Part shown: positions 13,846-25,700 of the stretch, piece by piece
Layout of the letters: each line of letters opens with the position of its first letter
Position numbering within the stretch: the first letter of the stretch is position 1
Assembly (NCBI GenBank): GCA_013365325.1
Contig: JABVXV010000379.1
Span: 1 to 55,680 of the forward strand
Length of the DNA stretch: 55,680 nucleotides
Source: Dipetalonema caudispina
Lineage: Eukaryota; Nematoda; Chromadorea; Rhabditida; Onchocercidae
Reading direction: 5' to 3'
Program-made: the position numbers and the translations under genes
The notes under the pieces: generated by a model
What the model saw: the letters and a program-made list of their open reading frames with translations, nothing else
Told to the model about the DNA's origin: nothing
Databases searched by the model: none

Positions 13846-16800
13846 CCCTTTGAATTAATATTTCCAATTGGGAATTTTTGTTCAGTCTAACCGGCATTAT
13901 CTACCATTTTGATTTGTTGCTTACATTTTGCTCATTTAAAATCCTCTTTTTGTTTTAAAATCTTGATTTATCTACGAATTAGAAACAATGAACTACGATA
14001 TATATATATATATATATATATCAATTGATCGAAATGATTTTATCGCAAATTAATGAGGCTAATTTTGATCAAATTAAATCAATAAACTTTTCATCCATTT
14101 TGATCAACTAAATGCTAAAAGTAAAATTTAAATTAAGAAAGAAAAGAAAAAAAAAAAATTGATTATCACAAGTTGCAAAAAAAAAAAAAAAAATTAATGA
14201 TGATATAACAATGTGAAAAATTTCATTAATTGAACAATTTCTTGAGAACATTGATTCATATTTTTCAAGTTGTTTTGCTCTTCTGTTGCATAAAAAATAC
14301 CTTCTCATTTCAAATTGAAATATACCACTGATATTTTAAAACCATCATATAATCAATGTTTATAAATTTTTCGAATTACTTCGAGATTGAATCTTATAAC
14401 AAAAATGAAATAAACAAAATTTGTCACAATTTCTTTTTCACTTAGTAATTAAATCTTATTCTAAGATTTAATCGTATTTATTCCTCATCGATATTTCATT
14501 CTTCATTTGTACGAATGCTTACTTCTACAAGCTAATCTTTTAATAAAATTTCCTCTTTTCCAATTTACAAAAAAAATCAAAAAAAAAAAAAAAAAAATGA
14601 AAGAAAGGAGGTCTTTCCTACTTTTTTAGATTGCCGCCATAAATTTTACACCATCACTACCGCACAAATTGAAATTCTACCGTAGTCAGGACTTATCCAT
14701 TTTCCTTCTTCGTAACAATTTATTATTATCATATTTATATGAATATATATCACTACAAATTTCCTACCTGAATCATTTATTTACAGGTTGACCTGTACTG
14801 TTATAAATCTTTACAATCATCTATCACATCTACTTTATCATTATTGTCAAGATCGACTGTCTAAATGGTTATGAATTTATTGCATTGACATTTCATCAAT
14901 TTGGGAAATTTCTTGCAATTTTTTTATGCTTCATTTAATCTATTTAATTTTTTTCTTTGAAATTATTTTAATTGCAAAAAAGCAATGAAAAAGTAGATTT
15001 ATTAGGTAATTTGTTCAGAGAAAAAAATCATAAAAATCATGTAAACAAAAAAAAAAAAAAAAAAAATGGCTCAATTAGCCTTTTGTTAACAATTATTAAA
15101 TTAGTAGAATGCAAAGATTTTGGAATAATTTTGAAATTAATGATTTCTGAATTTTTTTTTAAAAAAACTTCCAAAAGAATGCTATTGGGAATGATTTGAT
15201 TCCTCTAAAAAATAATGCGAAATTCAACAGGATAATTTCTACTTAAAAATTATTTGATTCAAAATTTTTAAGCCTTCTAATAATTTAATGATAACATTAA
15301 ATTATACCCTTCTTTTATTTTTACATTATTAATACCATATGATTTCTGAATCACATTTGCATGCGAAAAAATTCGAATTTCTCATCATTATTTTCATTTC
15401 TTTTTTTTTTTTTTCTAACATCCAATTTAAAATCAAACAAAAAAATTTATTTATAAAAAGTATTCATGCTCTAAATTAATTCCATTGAAATTTACTTTAT
15501 TCTAACTAATATTTCCTATAGTTATGATAATAAAGATATTAAATTTGAAAAGTATTTTCAATCTTTGAAGTTATTTGAAAAAATTAACTTTTATTATCGT
15601 ATAGCAAATTTGCTAGCTAAAATGTGCTTTATTCTTGAAAAAAAAAAAAAAAAAAAACAATAAACAAAAATCATCGACAAATGCAAGCAATCATTTGCTA
15701 TTCATAAATCAACAATGATTTCTCAATGTAAGAAATAACTTTAACAACAATTCTTATGGTTATGGTAAGTTTTATCGAATACTGTAATATATTAAATACA
15801 AATTGGATGAAAAGTTTGATTTATGCAAATAAAGTAACTTTGATTAAAATATCAAACATGTGATGGTGAAAATATATCTTTAAGGTAAAATTTAAATTTT
15901 CGCTTAATTTTCAAAAATAAACCTGAATTTATGATCTTCATAGATATTCTGAATCATTTAATGATCACATTTAATAATTGCATGATAAAAATCCTGGATT
16001 ATTTAAAATATTTCGTTAATAAAATATTTTTTATCATAGTTCTAGCTATAAGTTTAGGGTATATATGTTTTTGTTCAGTTAAATTATTTTTGAATTTTAG
16101 AAGCCTTGAAATTTTTCAAATATTATATGCTTGAATAATTATAGAAGCACTTATTTATAATTATATTCCCTTCGTAAAAATTTAAATTGGCATTTATTAA
16201 CATGATATTTATTCTGCTCAATGCTTGATAATAGTTACTCAATCATTCGGATACTGTTAATTCATTATTCATCATTCGTGATATTATTGTAATACTATGC
16301 TTTTGTTCGTATTATCAGACATTATCATGAATTCATATCATTCAGGTAATCACATTAGGAAAATATGTAGAACTAATATACAAACAAGCAAAGAATTGTT
16401 CTCAAAATTTTTCGAATTAAATTAGACCATTTTCTTTGGGTTAAAATTAGACAAACAATCCGTTGATCTTTGTTAATTCTAACGTAGAAAATTGTTTGTT
16501 GAAAGATAGATTAATGCATTCAGTCTGATATGTATAAATCGGATGATACTATAAATAATCTAACAGTGAATTAACTATTTCAAATGATCCTACTTTGTCA
16601 AATGAAGGAAAGTGTCACATCACGTAAGTGTTTTAAGTCTTAGCAGTATAGCAGTGGTAATTTATTGATGTTTACGGAAGGATTTTTTGAAGTTATTTCC
16701 CTTACATAAATAATAATGTAATGATAGTAACTATCGGTTTATGTAAATTGTAATGTAATGATAATAGCTAAATGCACCGTTTCGAGCGGTAGAGCATTTT

Positions 16801-17588
16801 GACTAATTAATTCCAATTATTGGAAATTTTCAACTATTGGAAAACTGAACAGAGCATAAGTCAAATTATTATTGGCAAACATTTCAGGAATCTAAGATAT
16901 TTGTATTTATCATGAAATGAGCAATAAGTTTGACTTTGGATTGATACGACAAGTTGTATCAGTCCAAAAATCATCTTATAAATCATTCTTAATTGAATTT
17001 CTGAAAAAAAAGAAAATTTTAAAAAGTTTTAAAATTATAGAAAATACGCTGAAACATTTCTTTATTATCATAACTGATCCAAACCTATTTATGCGTTATC
17101 AATAGAGTAATGAATTCAATTCAGATTATTCTATTGATAAGATAAATTATTAAAAAGGAAAACTCCAAATATGCCAGCTAATACAGTGAAGCAATGATTT
17201 ATTTCAACATAATCGATGAAATTGGCAATCAAATTTGCTTTTCCGACAACTTACCTGAGTTTGATCGATTATATATTAAAAATTATTTCGATTACAACAA
17301 AATCTTTCGAGTATCGGCCACTTTATATTTCTGCTAATTACTTTAAAAAATGTTGTTTAATTTGTTTTAAAGTAATTTTTTTTAAAAAAAAAAAAAAAAC
17401 ATTTGATGATACTACATCAATGATTAAATATTTCATAATGGTTTTAAAGATGAAGATTCAAAATGATAATGATATTATCATGAAGTAAACGTGATATAAT
17501 CAGTAATATTTGCCATTTAGAAAATATGAATAAATTTAAAAAAAAAAAAAAATCAACCATTATTATTTAAGAATTTTAGCAACTTTTT

Positions 17589-17623
<35 letters not shown>

Positions 17624-18269
17624 GGAAGAGGAATAGGAAAAGCTAAAAAATTTGTATAAAAATTTCTTATTAGACATAGGGAGTATATTTGAAAGATATG
17701 AAATAATCCAACATATTGGTCAGTAGTAAATATCGATACGGATGATTGTTGAACGAATGGATGGATACATTTCGTTTGTATTGATGCGATTTTTGAAGTT
17801 TTCCGTTTATTTCGGCAATGCCTTCAAAAACCGAGATTAACAGCAAAAGAGGAACTGGTTTTCCAAAAAGGCAACAAAAAAAAAAAAAAGATAAAATCAA
17901 AAAAGAAAAAAAAAAAAAAAAAAAAAGAAAAGGAGAGCGAAGAAGAAGTATAGGATTGCTGCACAAGAGGAAATGATGGGACGTTTGAATGATTGAAATT
18001 TAGATGAAAGTAAAACAGAAAAGAAAAAAAAAAAAAAAAAGGAAACAAAAAAGTAGCATCCTTGTTCAATCATGGATCATTAATGAATTTCTAAGTAATT
18101 TGTTTATGAATTATTTAAAGTTACATTTTTTTTTTTTTTTTTTTTTTTTTCTCAGCAATAAATGATTTGTTACGTTTGTTTCTTTAACCTTTTATAACAT
18201 CTTATTGGTTTATTTGACCGAAATATGGTACAAATTAGAAAAGAGCACTTTTTGGCAGGTGTATAAAGG
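13846..18269. other. AT-rich intergenic DNA, no gene seen
   Basis: AT-rich spacer with an (AT)n run at about 14000-14021 and long homopolymers (14174-14193, 15047-15066, 15639-15657, 17588-17622, 17916-17926, 18127-18150). The stretch 17660-17870 is a little more complex in sequence than its flanks. No gene, RNA fold or repeat family was recognised. Confidence 0.55.
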
Positions 18270-18600
18270 TCACAAAAAAAAGAAACGAAGATTGTGGAGG
18301 CAAAGTTGGGACATGATTTTCAAGGAGAAATGATCTAATTTATTGGGCACATTAACAAGATAGGGTAAGGCAATCATCCGACATTCGCCGATCATTTGTT
18401 TCTGTTAACGACGTGAATAAATCAATTCGACGCTATCTAACCAATGTTGCCATTTCTGATAATATCCAAATTTGCCAACCAAAATGTGACAGCAAAAATG
18501 GTGGTGGAATGCCTTTCACCTCAGTATCATTGTGGAACGAACTGTTCCTCCGAAATATTTTCCGATTTCCATTTTTATGCTTTGTAAAAGAAATGTGTAT
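18270..18600. other. Lower-AT island, function unknown
   Basis: About 330 bases with few homopolymers and higher GC than the flanks. A plus-strand frame from the ATG at 18413 stays open for about 60 codons before running into the TG repeat, but the peptide resembles nothing I know and the frame then becomes low-complexity. The minus strand is broken by stops. I treat it as a candidate regulatory island of the lin-39 upstream region, not as a gene. Confidence 0.25.
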
Positions 18601-18637
18601 GTATGTGTATGTATGTGTGTGTGTGTGTGTGTGTGTT
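18597..18637. repeat. (TATG)n/(TG)n microsatellite
   Basis: GTATGTGTATGTATG followed by an uninterrupted run of TG, then poly(T). Confidence 0.95.
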
Positions 18638-20220
18638 TTTTTTTTTCAATTCATTTTATTCAATCATTTGTATAATTTTTTTTTTTTTTAAGTTCAATTA
18701 ATAAAAACTTTCGAGAATTCTCAGGATATAATCGATTAATTTTGTAATGTTACAAGTAACACAATTGAGTTTTCTTCTGTAGAATTTGCAAATTTCGAAA
18801 ATTTCACGTCTGACTTTTTTTTTTTTTTTATCGTTTTAAAGATCTTCGGATTTTCTTTGATCGGATCTGCTAGTTCCAATGTCTGAAGACGCTTTCTTCA
18901 TTTTATATAAGCTTTCATTCCCAGATGAATTATCTTCATAGCTAATTTCATTTCAATTCCATCGTTGTGAAACCTTTTTTTTTTTTTTTTTTTCTCTCTC
19001 TCTATAGTAGAAGTTGTTTTCAAAAATGAATTAATCATTAAATAGCGAAAAAAAAAAAAAAAAAAAAGATAAATGAATGAAAATCATCTCTATTTGATCA
19101 TTTAGTACAATATGTCCTCCAATGATAATGTGTAATGACCATGAACATAAAATTTTGAAAAATAATTCATATTAACAGCAACCAATCCAAGTATTTTGTT
19201 AAAATATACATCAAATATTCCTGAAAAGTTTTGTTAATTTCAGATTTTTGTACTTTTGCGAATGTTCCGGAAATGAATTTCTCCAAATTTCTTAGAATTC
19301 TTATAAATTTCTGGTTTGAAAAATGCTGTTAGATAATACAAATGTTTCATTATTCGTTATCTTTTCCATTCCTTTGTTCAATTATTAATCGATATTCATA
19401 AATTGTGTTTGATGTTAAAATTTAAATTTTACTCTTATTATATTTAATTTTCCATTTATCATTTCCTTGTTACTTATTATTTAATTAGCACTTATCATAT
19501 TGTCAATTTCTTATTGTATTCATTTCAATTCATCCACAATTAAATAATTTAATTAGCAATCATTAATTATTATCAGATATATGATCGTTATGTTAATTAA
19601 AACATTGAAAGATTAAATTTTAGGATCACTTTTTTTTTTTTCTTTTTCATTTTTTTTTTTTTTACACATAAAAAAATGTTTATCATTTATGGCGAGAAAA
19701 AAAAAAAAAGTGTTTCTTGCAAGAATGATTTAAGGATTGATTTTGATGATAAGTTTTAGAGTATTACGGTAGCGGTTGTTGCAAGATTTTCAGTGAATAG
19801 AAAGAGAGGATGGGAAAGAGTTGGAGGAAATGATCGGATGATATGTTACGAATCCTATTGCTAATATTACTTTTAGTGTTATTTGTGAAGAATGTTTTAC
19901 TTTGTTGTTGTTATTGTTGTTGTTTTTTTTTTTCCAAAATTTAATATGATACATTTATTCATAATTATATTTTGTTTATATTTCACATTAAATTTTATAA
20001 GTTTTTTAATAAGAAAATTCTTTCAACAAAAAGAAAAGAAAAAGGAGAAATAATTTAACTTTCTATCTATTGCATTTTTTTTTTTTTTTTTTTGAAAATT
20101 TTAAAAATTTTTTAATGTAAATTTCAATATTAAAGCATTAATTAGTTTCAATAGTTATATGATAAAATAATATTAACTTATATAATGCTAAGAAATTGAA
20201 ATATTTGAAATGGATTTAAC
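18638..20220. other. AT-rich intergenic DNA, no gene seen
   Basis: Spacer with poly(T)/poly(A) runs (18818-18830, 18974-18993, 19049-19068, 20078-20093) and CT repeats near 18993-19003. Nothing coding is visible. Confidence 0.55.
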
Positions 20221-20233
20221 GGGGGGGGGGGGG
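20221..20233 (+). repeat. poly(G) run of 13
   Basis: Thirteen consecutive G, immediately followed by poly(A). G homopolymers are exceptional in this AT-rich window, where almost all runs are A or T. Confidence 0.97.
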
Positions 20234-20409
20234 AAAAAAAACATAAAAAGGAGAGAAATTGATTGATGATTTCGCATTTTCAGTTTTCTGCTAAAATGTG
20301 TATGGATGTATATGTATATATTGTCGTCGTTTTCCTTCTACTCTTTCTACACTTGTTTTTGGGAGGTCTCGAAAAATTAAAAAAAAAAAAAAAAAACTAA
20401 GTCCTTTTA

Positions 20410-20428
20410 AGTGTATGTATGTATGTGG

Positions 20429-20460
<32 letters not shown>

Positions 20461-20510
20461 GTATGTATGTGGGTGGATAAAGTGTAGGTGGTATATATAT
20501 ATATATATAT
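20410..20510. repeat. (TATG/TG)n and (AT)n microsatellites
   Basis: A TATG/TGTATG repeat at about 20410-20475 is followed after a short gap by (AT)n at 20492-20510. Frames through it encode only Val/Cys or Thr/Tyr repeats and are not genes. Confidence 0.93.
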
Positions 20511-20530
20511 GGGTTGAGAAATATTGAGGT

Positions 20531-20720
20531 AAGAGGAAAAGAAGAATGGATGAGAGAAGGAAGGAAGAGGAAAAGGAGGAGGAAGAAGAGGAAAAAGAGG
20601 AACGACAGGAATTAGTGCTTTAAATATGGCGCTTTTTTTAATTGATGGAAGTTTTATGGGGGGGAGAGGGGGGGGGGATGTAAGAGGGTATAGAGAGAGG
20701 GAAAGAGGAGGAAACAAAAA
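20531..20720 (+). repeat. Purine-rich tract with G-run cluster
   Basis: About 70 nearly pure purine bases at 20531-20602 (AGGA/GAA-rich, only two T). After a short mixed segment, a G cluster follows at 20658-20687 with runs of 7, 10 and 3 G separated by short loops, then more GA-rich sequence to 20720. Such mirror-like purine tracts and G clusters can form triplex or quadruplex DNA; whether they do so here is inference. It lies about 2 kb upstream of the lin-39 start. Confidence 0.7.
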
Positions 20721-20739
20721 AGAAGGAATGAGACGAATG

Positions 20740-20960
20740 GGAGGAAAGCAAACGTATCAGTTTGTTGAAGAGGAAAGACGAAGGAAATGTTCGAATGTGG
20801 CAGTTAGTCGGGATTTTAGCACACTCATTGAGTTTTTGAAGTAGCCGCCATCAGAAGGATGCCGACAATTTCTGACAGATGACTGAGAGGGAGAGGCCTC
20901 CTTTCCATTCTATACCCATTGCAATTTCCACTTTTCGTTTGCACCAAAACGCCAACACCC
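20740..20960. promoter_or_regulatory. GC-richer upstream island, candidate regulatory DNA
   Basis: A homopolymer-free, GC-richer stretch about 1.8-2.0 kb upstream of the lin-39 start codon, including an 8-bp palindrome GAGGCCTC near 20894. No conserved protein frame is seen. Its position and composition fit a proximal regulatory element, but there is no motif-level proof. Confidence 0.25.
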
Positions 20961-21157
20961 TAATTTCACTTACAAAATTTTACGCTTCTTTTCAGTATTA
21001 CTTCCCTCATCTCTTTTGTCTTCAATAAAAATTAAAACAATGAGGTAATATAATATGATTTAATGATTTGTAAAATTATCTCTTCAATGATTGAATAATA
21101 TTGAACAAACATTTTAGGTAATCATCATTTATCACTGATAATACTATTAATTGTGAT

Positions 21158-21188
<31 letters not shown>

Positions 21189-21210
21189 AAAAAAAAACAA
21201 CGAAGATGAC

Positions 21211-21470
21211 TGATTAAACTGACTCACTAACTCATTAACTGATCGGCTGATCGACTAACTAATTGGCTGACAATTAACTAACTACTCAAGTGCAGGATAG
21301 TCACAACAATGTTGCAATCGCATTCATTCTGTTAATGAACAATGTCTCAAGTTATATCATATCGGTTATATAACTTATGCATGTGCTACAACTTCGTCTC
21401 TTTTTCTCTTCTCCCTCTCTCTCTCTCTCTCTCTTTCTTTTTCATATATATATATATATATATATTTTTT
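21211..21470. repeat. Cryptic ACTAAC/ACTGA repeat, then (CT)n and (TA)n
   Basis: 21211-21290 is a degenerate tandem of ACTGA/ACTAAC/GGCTGA-like words. After a normal stretch there is a (CT)n run at about 21403-21434 and (TA)n at about 21443-21464. Confidence 0.7.
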
Positions 21471-21594
21471 TATACATACTTATATATGTATATATCAGTA
21501 CAAAAACAAAGAAAGTGAGTGATTTTTGATGCACTGATTTATAAAAAAATCGAGAAGAGTTGAGAGTTTTTTGGAAAAGAAAAATACTTTAGAG

Positions 21595-21693
21595 GAATGA
21601 ATGAATGAATGAATGAAGGAATGAAATGAGGAATGAATGAATGAATGAATGAAGAAGGAAAGAAATGAGGAATGAATGAATGAATGAATGAAT
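21595..21693. repeat. (GAAT)n nested tandem repeat
   Basis: Tetranucleotide GAAT blocks are separated by GAAGGAATGAAATGAG-type spacers, giving a higher-order unit of about 36-39 bp present two and a half times (units begin about 21595, 21631 and 21670). The evenly spaced layout is a tandem repeat, not a CRISPR array: spacers are not unique and the repeats are simple tetramers. Confidence 0.9.
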
Positions 21694-21879
21694 ATGCTAT
21701 TATTAACATTGAATGAATGCATGGATTAAAAAAGAATGCTGATATCATATAGTGTCTCACAATGAAAATTTTTATGGAAATGATCAAAAATTGCAATTCT
21801 TTAAAACTTGACAAATTTGAATTTAAAAAGTTAAATTGGAATATGAAAGATAGCAAGCATTATATTATACCTATTGAAA

Positions 21880-21918
21880 AATTATTATTATTATTATTAT
21901 CATTATTATTATTATTAT
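21880..21918. repeat. (ATT)n microsatellite
   Basis: Short ATT repeat interrupted once by CATT; flanked by looser ATT/ATC-rich sequence to about 22030. Confidence 0.9.
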
Positions 21919-22080
21919 ACCTGAAGTAGAAATGTATCATTATTATGATTATTTTAATTATATATCATTTATTGTTATCATTATCATCATTTATAATTTT
22001 AACAATCATAATTATAATCATATCATTGTTATCATTTCATCATCAATCTATTTAAAACTAAACTGTATGTTTGCATGTTG

Positions 22081-22250
22081 TGTGGTCGTCGTCTTCTGAT
22101 GTAAATAGGGGAGTGGAGGGGAGGATTACCATCTGATGCCACGCCTTCACTGATCATTCATTCGTTGAAGGCGGGAGGAGGAAGAAGAGGGTATCATTTC
22201 GGAAAACTCTCTTTTCATCCCTATTCTATCTGATCATTTTCTCTGCTTCG
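22081..22250. promoter_or_regulatory. GC-rich island about 0.6 kb upstream of lin-39
   Basis: The most GC-rich non-coding block close to the lin-39 start codon, with G-rich words (GGGGAGTGGAGGGGAGG near 22107-22123 and GGCGGGAGGAGG near 22170-22181) and no homopolymer T runs. It has no coding frame worth calling. Its location suggests promoter-proximal regulatory DNA; this is inference from position and composition only. Confidence 0.35.
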
Positions 22251-22445
22251 CATGATTTCTTTTTCTTGTTAATTTCTTCTTGCTGTTTTTACTAACCGGA
22301 AAATTGTTGCTAAAATAAAAAGACAGGAAAAAAAAAAAAAAAGTTGTGATGATATGAGACATCGCGGAAAATGGTGCGGGGGGGAATGAAGGAAGAGGAT
22401 GATGGTAATTTCTGATTTTATGATGTAAATTATAGAAGAGTTACA

Positions 22446-22751
22446 TTTTTCAGATTGGACTATTTGTAAAAAGGGAAGACGAAGTGTTTAGTTGGTGTAG
22501 CATTTAGAGGATTCGTATCATTCGATATTGTATGTTTCAATACAGCAACAAAGCGTGCTGCAACGCTACGTTGCTTAATTCTTACTGCTTAACGTAGCTA
22601 AACGTGAAGAAGTGCAATTCATTTAGAATTGTCACTTTTGAAAATTTTTTTTTATAAAATTTACTGCTAATTATTTGTGACAAAAAAAAAAAAAAAAAAA
22701 AAAAAAGCTTCGGATCAACAACAATTTGGTGGATGATTAGTATCTGAAAAT
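22446..22751 (+). promoter_or_regulatory. Candidate lin-39 5' UTR and trans-splice acceptor
   Basis: ACATTTTTCAG ending at 22453 is a good nematode 3' splice site about 300 bases upstream of the lin-39 ATG and could accept a spliced leader or an upstream noncoding exon. The interval includes a 26-base poly(A) run at 22682-22706. An in-frame TGA at 22734-22736 lies upstream of the ATG, which supports 22752 as the true start. Confidence 0.35.
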
Positions 22752-25700
22752 ATGACATCAGCAGAGCAATTTGCACCAGAGATCTCAAATTATTACTATG
22801 ATCAGCAACAGCAACATCAACAACAATCAAATCCGAGGCTTACAACGGCTAATAATTCTTCAACAGCACCTGCACCACCATCCGGTCCATCATATTATCC
22901 AAATGCGCAATATAGTGCTCCTGATTCCAGTCAACATGGACCGGTTGGTACATTTATACTTTTATTGGAATCGTAATGTTTATTTAATGAATTAAGTAAC
23001 TGTTAGAAGTAAGCAAAAATAGTAAAAATTGGAAAGAGTAATTTTAGGGGAACACTTTTGAAATATGTAATCATTAAAGGAATAATAGAATTTCATAAAA
23101 TTACGTATTAAAAACATTCTTTCAAAAATAAATGAATAATTTTATACAATTAACATAGTATTTGTTACTTTTTAACTCAAATATTATTAACAATGAGAAG
23201 ATAACAGTGCCTGAAGGTTATGGATTCATCATTATAAGAAATGGTAATATTAGAAATATCAGAAATAAAAATCTAATTTCTTTTAGCTATATCTAAAATA
23301 CTTCTAATATCTTTTACTATTGTATAATTGAAAACTGTCAAATATATACAATACTTCATCGATATTGTATTTTTGTTAATGAAAATTAACCTTTACAGGA
23401 TATAAATCGTTGATAAAAAAACTCGAAATCTTAACAATATAGAATTTATTTTGCTAAACTATCCCATATTTCAATTAATAATTTTATTTGATCCATATTA
23501 CAGGATCAAGATTCTAGCCAATTTTTTTCTTTTCTTTTTACTTTCAGATAATTATTTGTACATGTTGTTCAGGAAAACTTAGGTATAAATATGAAATTAT
23601 TGTAAAGTAATGTTTTCAAATTCCTAAATGCTGAATACTTCTAATATTTATTTTACGAATCTACAACCATCTTTAATTTCTGTATTGGTATGAAGCACTT
23701 TTGATTTAAACTTCTCACCGAGAATATTTCGTAATGATTAAATGTTCAAAAAAAAAAAAAAGTCTAAAAAGTAATGATAGGTTGAAATTTGTTTGTATTC
23801 TAATTTTCGTTAAGCATCAAAATTGAAAATCACATGGACGGAATAGGAAGAAACATCAAATCAAAATAATCAGATTATTTCATTTTTCATTCAATTTCAA
23901 TTCCATCAGACTAGGGGAAATAATTGCAAGAGTGAAGTTAATTTGATCTGTTTAAATGATGGATTTTTGGAAAATTAGAATATTTTTTTATATTCAGCTC
24001 AAATGTCTTCTTTTCACAAGTATCCTCAAAGATCACAAAAACAAATTAAGATTAGTTCACTATTACAATCTTTAAAGTCTAAATTTTAGCGTCATGTTAC
24101 CTTTTACTGCAATGTTTCTGGAATAGAATTATCTTCAGTAAATAGGCAATATGCAACACTGTAATCATCAGTTTGCTACAAGTATAATAATGAATTTTAT
24201 TCCTAGAATTTCTGAAATCTCAACTTTACTGAAAAAAAAAAAGATTGAGTAGCAATGGTACTACTTTTAATCTGTTATAAAATCATCCATAAATTACACC
24301 TTAGAAAGTTAATTGTTCCTTAATTTTGCCAAATTCTATGATATATATATAGTCCATTGTGTAAGATATGTTGTAATTATTGTTGAAAAAGTAGGAAATT
24401 TTACCGGACAAACTGGAATACATGAAGTATTAAATTGTCAAATAAGATTGAATATTCTAATGAATTGGTAAAAGAGTAATTTATATGTCATAATTATTAG
24501 CAATATTAGACTAGCTTTACAGTAGCAAGCAATCTGATATGGATACTGTAGATTTTGTTCAGGTAATTAAAGAAAGCAAACAGTTGGCTAATTGAAATTT
24601 TATTTTCATGAATTGTTGAAGAATGGAATAAAGAATCGAATTTCACATTATGAATATGTATTACATATAAGAAAAAAGTAAAATAATAATATTTAGAAAA
24701 GAATAGAATTATTAAGCTCAATAGATTGAATTTACCAGAAAAAGTAACAAAGAATGACATTTAAAGCTTTTTAAAGCCTTATAAGCATTATTTGTAGTTC
24801 TTAATGAAATATGCAATAGGATTGAAAATTTTTTGGACTATTATTTTGAGAGTGAAATTTTTTGAAAGAAATGGCAACATTTTTAAAGAGGAGAGAGTCG
24901 TTAGTTTTGGTACGGATGCTCAGTGTTAATGAGTTTTAATAAATCAAATGAAAGGCATTGAGTCAATTAATTCAGATTTATTACATCGATAATGTGTCTT
25001 TAAGTGATTTGCCTATCTCTTAGCCTTCCCATTTTTTTACAATTTCCATGCAAGTGTAAATTTATATTTGCCTGAATGATCATTAGCTATAAATCAGATC
25101 AAACAAATGGTATATATTATTTTATTCATTTGTAAATATCGTTGTAAAAATTAATAATTATATCTTCAATGATACTATTTCCTTTTTTTTTTAAATATAA
25201 TAATAAATCTTTTGCATAAATATGCATAAAAATTATTCGAATAAAATTTACTAAAAAACGATCAATAATTACAAATGTTTGTCTTTTCATTCTTAATCAT
25301 TCATCCGTATTATATGACTTCTTTTTTTAGAGTATCCTTTGATAAGATCTGTCGTTTGATGAACCGACTATTCAATTTAATTCTTCCCTCATATCTTCGT
25401 TTCATTTTCTAATCTCATCATTTGTTAGCATTATTACATTGCACTAAGGTAGTGATGATGATTTGTTAGAACAAAATTTCGAAATTTTAAACTATTCTAG
25501 CTAACAATGGTATTAAATTTTAATTTGAATAGTACTACTTTTTTTATCTAAATATTTCAATTTCTCTAATATCCTTCAATTTTTGATATTTCTTAATTCT
25601 TTTTAAATATTAAAAATATGATATTTGCTTTTTTATAAAAGCTTACTAGTATTAGCATGTAATAAATTTCATGCATTTAATGTATAATTTAATTCAATGT

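Noticed and set aside
18413..18691. 92-codon plus-strand frame starting at 18413
   Set aside because: Ends in TG-repeat and poly(T) translation; the first 60 codons resemble no family, so not called a gene.
21595..21693. Regularly spaced repeats resembling a CRISPR array
   Set aside because: Simple GAAT tetramers with near-identical spacers in a eukaryotic genome; a nested tandem repeat, not CRISPR.
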